Shown here: positions 16,729 through 24,184 of the stretch, piece after piece
Layout of the letters: every line of letters begins with the position of its first letter
Position numbering within the stretch: position 1 is the first letter of the stretch
Origin: Nocardioides albus
GTDB taxonomy: Bacteria > Actinomycetota > Actinomycetes > Propionibacteriales > Nocardioidaceae
Direction: 5' to 3'
Length of the DNA: 64,000 nt
Assembly (NCBI RefSeq): GCF_014648255.1
Contig: NZ_BMQT01000002.1
Location: forward strand, 1 to 64,000
Made by a program: the position numbers and the translations under genes
Notes under the pieces: model-generated
Databases searched by the model: none
What the model saw: the letters and a program-made list of their open reading frames with translations, nothing else
What the model was told of the DNA's origin: nothing

Positions 16729-17139
16729 TCACCAGTGCATCAGCCTCGAGACAACGCCGAGGAACCCGAGGTGGAGCAGCGCTCCGAGCGGGTCCGTGGT
16801 GACCAGGTGGCCCCAGGCGAGCGCCGCCTGGCCCATCTGATTCCCGAGAGCCGTGGCGAACCCGTCCAGCCCGCCGTGGGTCCACAGGTGGACGACGACG
16901 AACCGGGCGCCTGGCACGACCAGGAACAGGATGAGTGCGGCCTTGACCGGAAGGATCCAGGGCAGAGAGCTGCTGCCGGTGGAGCTGAGGTTACCGCTGC
17001 GGACCCAGCGGGCGCCGCTGCTGCCGTTGAAGCGCACCTTGGCGCGACCAGCGGTGGTGGCGACGACGACGCCGCGCTTTCCGGAGCGGGTGCCGCCGCG
17101 GGCACGGACGGCGTCGCCGGGGCGTAGGAAGCTGTTCAT
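16729..17139 (-). CDS. Small membrane protein with N-terminal KOW/SH3-like domain
   Basis: This 136-residue protein begins with a KOW-like beta-barrel segment, MNSFLRPGDAVRARGG ... GKRGVVVATTAGRAKVRF ... WVRSGNL (residues ~1-52). Two or three hydrophobic stretches follow: WILPVKAALILFLVVPG, then VVHLWTHGG, and near the C-terminus LGALLHLGFLGVVSRL. KOW domains bind RNA or ribosomal protein in other contexts, but a membrane-anchored version of this size is not one I recognise. Its ATG overlaps the stop of the 51-residue gene upstream (ATGA), so the two are translationally coupled. It lies inside the island between the two homologous-module genes. Confidence 0.6.
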   Translation of the reverse strand: MNSFLRPGDAVRARGGTRSGKRGVVVATTAGRAKVRFNGSSGARWVRSGNLSSTGSSSLPWILPVKAALILFLVVPGARFVVVHLWTHGGLDGFATALGNQMGQAALAWGHLVTTDPLGALLHLGFLGVVSRLMHW

Positions 17140-17291
17140 GACAGCGCTCCTTCCGCGAGGACGACGGACGCGGACGAGGTGCCGGCGGATGCCTGGCACT
17201 GGGGCGGCTCGGCGCTGAGCAGCTGGTTGAAGCCGAACACGACAAGAAGCGTGACGGCGAAGGTAGCGATGCTGAACTTGTGGTTCCTCAT
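17136..17291 (-). CDS. 51-residue exported or membrane-anchored peptide
   Basis: This 51-residue gene has the start MRNHKFSIATFAVTLLVV followed by FGFNQLLSAEPPQC. That is a basic N-terminus and a hydrophobic core with a possible signal-peptidase site after LLSA, leaving a short Ala/Ser-rich tail with one Cys. AAGGAG stands eight bases before ATG 17291, an excellent ribosome-binding site. The stop codon overlaps the ATG of the KOW-domain gene, which argues strongly that both are translated. I recognise no family. Its position in the middle of a putative defence island makes it a candidate small effector, sensor or antitoxin-like peptide, but nothing in the sequence proves a role. Confidence 0.6.
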   Translation of the reverse strand: MRNHKFSIATFAVTLLVVFGFNQLLSAEPPQCQASAGTSSASVVLAEGALS

Positions 17292-17338
17292 GGTCATCAT
17301 CTCCTTCAGCGGTGGGGCCCAGTCGGAGGGGCCGGCGC

Positions 17339-17479
17339 TGTCCCTGGCGGGGACATCTCCAAGGTGGCGGAGGCCACATCGAACTCGCCAGTAGGCGGGT
17401 GAGAGTGGGGACGAAGTAAAGACAGTCCCTGGGAAGTTGGGACGTTTCTGGGACAGAAATGGGACGGCTGCGAGATACT
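17339..17479 (+). promoter_or_regulatory. GGGAC-box cluster in the promoter of the NTPase gene and the divergent 51-residue gene
   Basis: Plus-strand GGGAC occurs at 17350, 17408, 17439, 17450 and 17461; the last three are exactly 11 bp apart. Inverse copies (GTCCC) are at 17340 and 17425. TGTCCC (17339-17344) and GGGACA (17350-17355) form a small palindrome. GATACT at 17474-17479 is a plausible -10 box for the NTPase gene, placing the boxes over its -35 region. Confidence 0.65.
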
Positions 17480-17514
17480 CTCAGCCGCGTACGCGACAAC
17501 TCGGGCGAGGAGAC

Positions 17515-19530
17515 ATGGCCGAAGAATCTCTCTCACCAGAGAAGTTCAACAGCGATTTGCGCGACTGGGTCCGGCTGGTGACCGGAAAAGCTGACGGTGG
17601 CGCCGGTGTGGCCATGGCCCGGAGCACGTTCTACCGACGTACGTCCGGGTCGAATCTGATGACTCTCGACGAACTCATCCGGGTCGTGGGCGGTGCGGTG
17701 CCGCGTACGCTCGATCCGGCGCACCAGGGCGAGTGGATCCGGAAGAACATCGGCATCTGGCAGGCGAAGTGGTGGAAGGCGTACGCCTGGCGAGGCGAGG
17801 GCGCCGAGCCGCCCGGCTCCCTCGCGCTGGACACGGCCTCGTCCGTGCTGACCCTGACCGCACCTCCGGCGACGAGCTCCCGGCTGACCTTTCCGCGGGC
17901 CCGGGTCGCGGTATTGAACGGCCTGACGACCGACCAGCCCACGATCCCGCTCAGCGAGGCGCTCGGCCGATGGCTGGAGAATCCCGAGTCCAACCTCTTC
18001 TTCCTCACTGGCCCTTCGGGTTCGGGGAAGACGATCGAGGCCAGGGAGTGGACCGCCTCGAAGGAGCAGGTCCGCTACATCAGCCTGCGCGACGGTGCGG
18101 TCGACTACGGGGACCTGGTCGACGAGGACCGTTCACCGATCGTCATCGACGACTTCGACCTGATCTCCTCCAGCGCCGAGGAGCACGGTGTCACCCGTCC
18201 CGACCTGAGCGAGCTGCGCTCCGCGTTCGGCCGCGGCGGCCGGTTCGTCGTGATCAGCAAGCGCAACCTGCAGACCGAGCGCGACGAGCTCGCCGAGCAG
18301 CTGCGCAGCCCCGCCCGCCTGGAGGATCTCGGCGTCCAGGAAGCCGTGGTCGTACGCGTCGAGCCGATCTCGCCGGTCGAGGTGCGAGCTCTCGGCGAGG
18401 AGCGCGGAGGCGATGAGAAGCTGAACAGCCTGGCCGCCGAGATGGAGCGTGGCGGCGGCTTCTTCCCCGCGACCCCGCTGGTCCTCAAGCAGCTCTACGC
18501 CTCCATCGAGGAGGGCGCTCCTGCTCCCCGGACGCTGTGGGACGGCTACACCGTCCACCTCAAGCACATCTGCGGTCAGCCCTGGGACCGGAAGAGCTCA
18601 CGCATCCCCAGCCGGGTGCGCTTCCAGACCTACCGCGACATCGCCTGGGACCTGTTCACCGGGATGGACGAACCGGGTTCGCAGGAGCAGGACCTGATCC
18701 CGGTCGCGCGCGTCTCGGAATGGCTCTTCGCCAACCTGCAGCGCGATCTCGACATCACCAGACAGCGTGACTTCCTGACGTACGAATGGATCGCCGACCT
18801 GCTCGACCACCCCGAGGTCTTCGGGGTGAGCGGGCGGACCAGGGACTCGGTGGAGTCGGCCGAGTTCGCACACGAGACCTTCTACCGCTACTTCGTGGCC
18901 GAGAGCATCCGCGACCGGCTGCGCGACGGACGCGCGATGGCGCTCGACGGTGCCCGCTTCGTCCACATGCACCTCGGCGGGATGGTGATGAGCTTCCTCA
19001 AGGCCGGTTTCCAGCCCGGAGACCTGGACGCCGTGGCTCGGCTCAGCGTGCGCGAGAGTCTGTCCTGGATGGACCGGCTGATCTGCCTCTATCTGACCGA
19101 GGAGCGCGAGGACTACGGGGAGCTCCTCGGCCAGGCTCCCGAGCGTTACTGGGACGAGCTGGAGTTCGTGCTGGAAGCCTTCGAGTCGCTGTTCCTGCGG
19201 AAAGTGGCGATGTATCAGCTGATCCTGCGCGGCCGGGTACCTGTCGACGGCTACCTCCAGATCATGGACCGTGAGGAGGATCCACGGTCTGTCGGCCGCG
19301 AGCGCGACGCGCTCCGCACACATACCGCCGACATCACCGAGGCGCTGGTCCGTCGACTGCATCACCCGGTTCTTGCCCCGGTGATCCCGATTACCGCGTA
19401 CCGTCTTGGGCAAATGGGTGATATCACGTGCCTGAGCCATCTTGAAGCTCTCACTCTGCCGCCCGCCCACGAGGACGTGGTGAGGACGGCGATCCAACGG
19501 ATCAAGGAGCGCCATGAGCACACTGCCTGA
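17515..19530 (+). CDS. NACHT/STAND-like NTPase with N-terminal HTH-like module
   Basis: This 671-residue protein has three visible parts. Residues ~1-90 (FNSDLRDWVRLVTGK ... IWQAKWWKA) are homologous to the N-terminus of the phosphoribosyltransferase-like protein on the opposite strand. Residues ~155-400 form a P-loop NTPase with Walker A GPSGSGKT at 166-173 and Walker B IVIDDFD at 209-215. The C-terminal half is helical and contains EFAHETFYRYFVAESI, resembling the FxHxTFxEYFAA segment of NACHT proteins. Such STAND ATPases often sense phage components or nucleotides and then trigger an effector. No fused toxic domain is visible, so the overlapping SDR gene is a candidate partner. ATG 17515 is preferred because GCGAGGAG precedes it and the homologous module starts there. 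Confidence 0.78.
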   Translation: MAEESLSPEKFNSDLRDWVRLVTGKADGGAGVAMARSTFYRRTSGSNLMTLDELIRVVGGAVPRTLDPAHQGEWIRKNIGIWQAKWWKAYAWRGEGAEPPGSLALDTASSVLTLTAPPATSSRLTFPRARVAVLNGLTTDQPTIPLSEALGRWLENPESNLFFLTGPSGSGKTIEAREWTASKEQVRYISLRDGAVDYGDLVDEDRSPIVIDDFDLISSSAEEHGVTRPDLSELRSAFGRGGRFVVISKRNLQTERDELAEQLRSPARLEDLGVQEAVVVRVEPISPVEVRALGEERGGDEKLNSLAAEMERGGGFFPATPLVLKQLYASIEEGAPAPRTLWDGYTVHLKHICGQPWDRKSSRIPSRVRFQTYRDIAWDLFTGMDEPGSQEQDLIPVARVSEWLFANLQRDLDITRQRDFLTYEWIADLLDHPEVFGVSGRTRDSVESAEFAHETFYRYFVAESIRDRLRDGRAMALDGARFVHMHLGGMVMSFLKAGFQPGDLDAVARLSVRESLSWMDRLICLYLTEEREDYGELLGQAPERYWDELEFVLEAFESLFLRKVAMYQLILRGRVPVDGYLQIMDREEDPRSVGRERDALRTHTADITEALVRRLHHPVLAPVIPITAYRLGQMGDITCLSHLEALTLPPAHEDVVRTAIQRIKERHEHTA

Positions 19531-20296
19531 GTCGCCGGGAGCGCAACCTCGGCCACCAGTGCTTGTCCTCGGTGCCACCGGCGACCTCGGCAGCGCGGTG
19601 GCCCGTCGGCTCAGAGCCGACGGCACGCCGGCGATCCTGCACGGCTACAGCCGCACCACCGAGCTCGCCTATCTCGCCGACGAGACCGGAGCAGCGGCGC
19701 GGGTGGCGGCCGACCTGACCACCGATGACGGCGTGGGTGCTCTGGGGGAGACGCTCGCCGGGTTCGACATGCTGTCGGGGCTCATCAACTGCACCGGCGT
19801 CAACCCCAGCCCGGACAGGGTCACCGAGATCGCCACGTCCGAGTGGCAAGCGGCACTCGACCTCAACCTGACCTCGGTGTGGCGCACCGCCTCGCTCGCG
19901 CTTCCGAAGCTGCGGGGGGCGCGGTCCGGGGCGATCGTCTTGGTCAGCTCTGTCTTCGGGATCCGCACGCCTTCGCGCCGGGCTGCCTACGGTGCTTCCA
20001 AGCACGCGCTCACCGGGCTCGCCCAGGCGATCGCGCAGGAGGAGGAGGGCATCGTTCGGGCCAATGTCGTCGCTCCCGGGCCGATGTGGAGCGAGTCCTC
20101 GCGGCAGGTCTTCGTCAAACACGCCCGCAAGGAGGGAGTGACTGTCGACCAGTACATCTCCTACCGTGCGGCGCGCATTCCCGGACATCGCTTCGTCACT
20201 GCCGACGCGGTGGCGAAGGTGTGCGTCTTCTTGACTTCCGACGGCGCCGGCGCCATCAACGGACAGTGCATCGTTGCCGATGGCGGCGAGTACTGA
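19514..20296 (+). CDS. Short-chain dehydrogenase/reductase
   Basis: This 260-residue classical SDR has the Rossmann dinucleotide motif VLGATGDLGSAV near residues 16-27, the catalytic Ser in VSSVFG and the Tyr-Lys pair in YGASKHAL. INGQCIVADGG closes the chain as in FabG-like enzymes. Its ATG lies 17 bases inside the end of the NTPase gene, so the two are in one operon and probably translationally coupled. SDRs reduce or oxidise carbonyls with NAD(P)H, and many are FabG-like, but linkage to a STAND NTPase is unusual for a housekeeping enzyme. It could act as a nucleotide-dependent effector, or it may simply be a cargo gene. Confidence 0.82.
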   Translation: MSTLPESPGAQPRPPVLVLGATGDLGSAVARRLRADGTPAILHGYSRTTELAYLADETGAAARVAADLTTDDGVGALGETLAGFDMLSGLINCTGVNPSPDRVTEIATSEWQAALDLNLTSVWRTASLALPKLRGARSGAIVLVSSVFGIRTPSRRAAYGASKHALTGLAQAIAQEEEGIVRANVVAPGPMWSESSRQVFVKHARKEGVTVDQYISYRAARIPGHRFVTADAVAKVCVFLTSDGAGAINGQCIVADGGEY

Positions 20297-20359
20297 CGGT
20301 TGTTCTGGCAAGTACATCCGGTCTGCGAGCCGTGGGGCGACGTACAACCGGATTGGCTC

Positions 20360-20365
20360 TAGGCT
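20360..20365 (+). promoter_or_regulatory. -10 box of a probably leaderless GNAT transcript
   Basis: TAGGCT ends seven bases before ATG 20373, matching the TANNNT box of leaderless actinobacterial promoters. It shows that the GNAT gene has its own promoter at the right edge of the island. Confidence 0.55.
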
Positions 20366-20372
20366 CGGTGAC

Positions 20373-21218
20373 ATGCTGACGACGCGCCAGGGGATCCGCC
20401 CGCTGCATGCGGGGGATCTGAGTGCATTCCTGGAGCTGACCGGTCAGGACCCGGTGGTGAACGTGTTCGCGGAGTACCGGGCGCGCACCACCAACCTCGA
20501 GCCGCGGTGGCTCGGCGGAGAGATCTGGGGACGCTGGGACGGCGGCGACCTGGTCGCGGCCTGCCATGTCGGCGCCAACCTGGTCCCGATCCAGGCCACC
20601 GAGGAGGATGCGTACGCCTTCGGCGAGCGTGCCCGCAACCGGGTCCGCACCGTCTCGACGATCGTCGGGCGACAGCCCGCGGTGCGCTCGCTGTGGAGGT
20701 CGATCGGCGACTCCTGGGGGACTCCGCGCGACCAGCGTTGGGAGCAGCCTCATCTCGAGCAGCAGCTGCAGAGCCTGGTCGAGCCGGACCCGTTCGTTCG
20801 CCGCACGGTCCGCGCCGACATGGAGATCCTCTATCCGGCGTGCGTGGCGATGTACACCGAGGAGGTCGGGATCTCGCCCGAGACCGGTGGGGGCCGTGAC
20901 CTCTACCGCGCCCGGGTGCTCCAGCTGATCTCGCGCGGCTGGTCCTTCGCGCGGATCGAGGACGACGAGGTCGTCTTCAAGGCCGAGGTCGCCTGCGCGA
21001 CCCCCGGCGCCGCCCAGATCCAGGGCGTCTGGGTGCCCGAGCACCGACGCGGCGAGGGCCTGGCGGCCCGCGGGATGGCTGCGGTCTGCGACATCGTCCG
21101 TCGCGAGATCGCCCCGCGCATCTCCCTCTACGTCAACGAGTGGAACGCCCCCGCGCGCCGTGCCTACGAGCGGGCCGGCTTCCTCGAGACGGCCCGCTTC
21201 TCCACCATCATGTTCTGA
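20373..21218 (+). CDS. GNAT acetyltransferase with DUF4081 N-terminal domain
   Basis: This 281-residue protein has an N-terminal DUF4081-type region followed by a GNAT fold. The acetyl-CoA-binding segment is VWVPEHRRGEGLAARGMAAV, and the last part, LYVNEWNAPARRAYERAGF, is typical of N-acetyltransferases. In M. tuberculosis (Rv2867c) and Streptomyces the orthologue directly follows ispG, so here it marks the point where conserved gene order resumes after the island. The substrate is unknown. ATG 20373 is supported by a leaderless-type promoter. It is convergent with the next gene, with a 10-bp gap. Confidence 0.85.
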   Translation: MLTTRQGIRPLHAGDLSAFLELTGQDPVVNVFAEYRARTTNLEPRWLGGEIWGRWDGGDLVAACHVGANLVPIQATEEDAYAFGERARNRVRTVSTIVGRQPAVRSLWRSIGDSWGTPRDQRWEQPHLEQQLQSLVEPDPFVRRTVRADMEILYPACVAMYTEEVGISPETGGGRDLYRARVLQLISRGWSFARIEDDEVVFKAEVACATPGAAQIQGVWVPEHRRGEGLAARGMAAVCDIVRREIAPRISLYVNEWNAPARRAYERAGFLETARFSTIMF

Positions 21219-21228
21219 TCAGCCGGGT

Positions 21229-22233
21229 TCAGTACGCCCGCCAGGCTCGCTCGCAGTCAGCCGCCTCGCAGCGCACCAGCCACGGTGTGCCGCTGCTCGG
21301 GTGGGACCGCATCAAGATGCGGGTGTTGGTCTCCCAGGCGTACATCCACAGCCCGTTGGGGTTGCGGTAGGTGGTGAGCAACGTGCCGCGAAGGCTGCGG
21401 CGGCGGACCACGTCTGCGTGGTTCTGGTGCTCGATCGCGTTGGTAGCGAAGCGGGCGCCATCGGGTGAGAACGACGCGACCGCTTCCGTGCACCCGCGCC
21501 AGAGCGTCGTAGCAGGCGCGGTGACGGTCGAGACCACCGAACAGGCGTCGGGGCTCGACGGGGTCTTCGTGTAGGTCGCCAGGCGGTTGGTGGCGAAGCT
21601 GCCTGCGTACGCCGCCCGGGAGGCGATCGTCTTGACTGTGCCGACCTTCCAGTCCCACACCAGCGTGCGCGGAGTGTTGAAGGCACCCAGGAGCACGCGG
21701 GTGCCGCTCACGTCGATCGGATCGGGCCGGGTGGATGCCTTGAAAGTGTGCCGGGCGACCACCGCGCCGGTGGTGGCGCTGCGGACCTGGGCCTGGATCC
21801 CACCGCTGCTCAGGGTGGCAATCTTGAGCAGGTAGCGGCCGTCGGCCGAGAGTCTGGCCTTGTCCGCGTAGTACATGTCGGTGAGGGTCCTCTGCGCGAC
21901 ATCGAGCTGCACCCGGATGATCTTGTCGATGTTGCGGTTGCTGGCCCGCAGCACGAACCCGCTCCCTGAGCGGCCCAGGAGGGTGAACTCGTCGAGGTCA
22001 TCGCCGACGAGGGCGACCGGCGTCTTCATGCCGGTTCTCGGGTCGACCACCGACACCGACCCGGACGTGGGCCGGTGCAGATAGGGGACGGTCGGGCTGT
22101 CCCCGACGGGCAGGGGGAGGGGGCGTACGTCGACGGTCGGAGCCGCCGCAGAAGCCGGTGTCATCAGTGAGACCGGGAGCATGAGAGCAACGAGGATGGC
22201 CGAGGCCAGTGCCGGGATTCGGATACGTCTCAT
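21229..22233 (-). CDS. Secreted beta-propeller-like protein
   Basis: This 334-residue protein begins with a clear signal peptide: [19 protein letters not shown] followed by [12 protein letters not shown], with cleavage likely after ASA. The mature part consists of repeated beta-rich stretches such as [38 protein letters not shown] and [16 protein letters not shown], which are typical of WD40/TolB-like propellers (SxDGRxL patterns). Several Cys near the C-terminus suggest disulfides in an extracytoplasmic protein. No enzymatic motif is visible. It is divergent from proS, whose start lies 89 bases away. Confidence 0.7.
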   Translation of the reverse strand: MRRIRIPALASAILVALMLPVSLMTPASAAAPTVDVRPLPLPVGDSPTVPYLHRPTSGSVSVVDPRTGMKTPVALVGDDLDEFTLLGRSGSGFVLRASNRNIDKIIRVQLDVAQRTLTDMYYADKARLSADGRYLLKIATLSSGGIQAQVRSATTGAVVARHTFKASTRPDPIDVSGTRVLLGAFNTPRTLVWDWKVGTVKTIASRAAYAGSFATNRLATYTKTPSSPDACSVVSTVTAPATTLWRGCTEAVASFSPDGARFATNAIEHQNHADVVRRRSLRGTLLTTYRNPNGLWMYAWETNTRILMRSHPSSGTPWLVRCEAADCERAWRAY

Positions 22234-22309
22234 GCAGGGATGACGCGTCCGGGACGAGGTCGGTTGCAACACACTTCCAACCGGTTCGCGGGAGCGGGTT
22301 GGCGCGCCG

Positions 22310-22315
22310 TACGCT
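22310..22315 (+). promoter_or_regulatory. -10 box of proS (leaderless type)
   Basis: TACGCT lies seven bases before ATG 22323. The mRNA would begin at or very near the start codon. Confidence 0.5.
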
Positions 22316-22322
22316 TGCCCGC

Positions 22323-24083
22323 ATGATCGCCCGTATGTCGACCCTGTTCGTGCGGACCTTGCGTGAGGATCCCGCGGACGCCGAGGTCGCGAGCCACAAG
22401 CTGCTTGTCCGTGCCGGCTACATCCGCCGCGCCGCTCCGGGGATCTACTCCTGGCTGCCGTTGGGCCTGCGCGTGCTCGGCAAGGTCGAGGGGATCATCC
22501 GCGAGGAGATGGCCGCGATCGGGTCTCAGGAGGTGCATTTCCCCGCGCTGCTTCCGCGCGAGCCCTACGAGGCGACCGGCCGCTGGACGGAGTACGGCGA
22601 CGGCATCTTCCGGCTCAAGGACCGCAAGGAGGCCGACTACCTGCTCGGCCCCACGCACGAGGAGATGTTCACGCTCCTGGTCAAGGATCTCTACGGCTCC
22701 TACAAGGACCTGCCGCTGGCGATCTACCAGATCCAGACGAAGTACCGCGACGAGGCGCGTCCCCGTGCGGGGCTGCTGCGCGGTCGCGAGTTCATCATGA
22801 AGGACTCCTACTCCTTCGACCACACCGACGAGGGTCTCGAGGCCGCCTACCAGGCCCACCGTGCGGCGTACGTCAAGGTCTTCGACCGCCTCGGGTTCGA
22901 GTACGTCATCGTCAAGGCCACCTCCGGCGCGATGGGTGGCTCGGCCTCCGAGGAGTTCCTGGCTGTCTCCGAGGCCGGCGAGGACACCTTCGTACGCTCG
23001 CCCGGCGGCTACGCCGCCAACGTGGAGGCCGTCACGACGCTCGCCCCCGAGGCGCTCTCCTACGAAGGCGTGCCCGCCGCGCATGCGGAGGACACCCCCG
23101 ACACCCCGACCATCCAGACGCTCGTCGATCACCTCAACGAGGCGTTCCCCCGCGAGGACCGTCCCTGGGAGGCCGGCGACACGCTGAAGAACGTGCTGCT
23201 GACGCTGCGCCACCCCGACGGCACCGTCGAGCCGCTCGCCGTCGGCCTGCCCGGCGACCGCGACGTCGACATCAAGCGCCTCGAGGGGCAGCTGGAGCCG
23301 ATCGAGGTCGAGCCCATGGACGACGTCGAGCTCAAGAAGCACGCTTCGCTCGTGAAGGGCTACATCGGGCCCGAGGCGCTCGGTGAGAAGTCCGAGTCCG
23401 GGATCCGCTACCTCGTCGACCCCCGCGTGGTCACCGGCACCCGCTGGGTCACCGGCGCCAACGTCGAGGGTCAGCACGTCATCGACCTGGTCGCCGGTCG
23501 CGACTTCACGCCTGACGGCACCATCGAGGCCGCCGAGGTGCGCGAGGGCGACCCCGCTCCCGACGGCTCCGGCCCGCTCACGCTGGCCCGTGGCATCGAG
23601 ATGGGCCACGTCTTCCAGCTCGGCCGCAAGTACGCCGACGCGCTCGGCCTGCAGGTGCTCGACGAGAACGGCAAGCTCGTCACCGTCACCATGGGCTCCT
23701 ACGGCATCGGCGTCACCCGCGCCGTGGCCGCGGTCGCCGAGGGCACCCTCGACGACATCGGCCTGTGCTGGCCCCGCAACGTCGCCCCGTACGATCTCCA
23801 CCTGGTCGCCACCGGCAAGGACGCCGCCGTCTTCGAGGCCGCCGCCAAGCTGGCCGAGGAGCTCAAGGCAGCCGGCATCGACGTGCTCTACGACGACCGC
23901 CCCAAGGTCTCGCCGGGCGTGAAGTTCAAGGACGCCGAGCTCATCGGTGTCCCGACCATCGTCACCGTCGGCAAGGGCCTCGTCGAGGGCAAGATCGAGG
24001 TCAAGGACCGCAAGAGCGGCGAGAAGACCGAGGTCGCCCTCGACGAAGCGGTCGCGCACCTGATCGCGGTCGTCCGCGACTGA
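22323..24083 (+). CDS. proS: Prolyl-tRNA synthetase (bacterial type)
   Basis: This 586-residue class II synthetase charges tRNA-Pro. It opens with [20 protein letters not shown], which aligns with the M. tuberculosis ProS start and fixes the initiation codon at 22323. Class II motif 1 lies around residues 45-70, motif 2 is [31 protein letters not shown], and the long INS editing domain of bacterial-type ProRS lies in the middle, including [11 protein letters not shown] just before it. Motif 3 and the anticodon-binding domain close the chain ([15 protein letters not shown]). It belongs to the same conserved cluster as dxr, rseP and ispG. Confidence 0.96.
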   Translation: MIARMSTLFVRTLREDPADAEVASHKLLVRAGYIRRAAPGIYSWLPLGLRVLGKVEGIIREEMAAIGSQEVHFPALLPREPYEATGRWTEYGDGIFRLKDRKEADYLLGPTHEEMFTLLVKDLYGSYKDLPLAIYQIQTKYRDEARPRAGLLRGREFIMKDSYSFDHTDEGLEAAYQAHRAAYVKVFDRLGFEYVIVKATSGAMGGSASEEFLAVSEAGEDTFVRSPGGYAANVEAVTTLAPEALSYEGVPAAHAEDTPDTPTIQTLVDHLNEAFPREDRPWEAGDTLKNVLLTLRHPDGTVEPLAVGLPGDRDVDIKRLEGQLEPIEVEPMDDVELKKHASLVKGYIGPEALGEKSESGIRYLVDPRVVTGTRWVTGANVEGQHVIDLVAGRDFTPDGTIEAAEVREGDPAPDGSGPLTLARGIEMGHVFQLGRKYADALGLQVLDENGKLVTVTMGSYGIGVTRAVAAVAEGTLDDIGLCWPRNVAPYDLHLVATGKDAAVFEAAAKLAEELKAAGIDVLYDDRPKVSPGVKFKDAELIGVPTIVTVGKGLVEGKIEVKDRKSGEKTEVALDEAVAHLIAVVRD

Positions 24084-24088
24084 CCCAC

Positions 24089-24169
24089 CACCCGCCGAAT
24101 CGGTAGCTCTGGCAGGTCGAATCAGTAGTTGTGGGCGCGCCCCTTCTGCTGATTCGACACTGGCGGGTG
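24089..24169. repeat. Complex inverted/direct repeat between proS and the CoA-transferase-like gene
   Basis: CACCCGCC (24089-24096) pairs with GGCGGGTG (24162-24169). Inside are two direct CGAATC-[A/G]-GTAG copies starting 24096 and 24118, and an inverse copy CTGCTGATTCG around 24147. The alternation of direct and inverse short units resembles the 21-bp arrays elsewhere in the window, but the period is 22. Confidence 0.5.
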
Positions 24170-24184
24170 AGGCAAGATCGAGCC

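Noticed and set aside
14332..20372. Integrase or transposase delimiting the island
   Set aside because: No gene with such motifs occurs between ispG and the GNAT gene and no matching att-like direct repeats were found, so mobility is inferred only from gene order.
22230..24059. A 609-codon open frame antisense to proS
   Set aside because: ProS signatures on the plus strand are complete. The antisense product is Val/Gly/Asp/Leu-biased without motifs.
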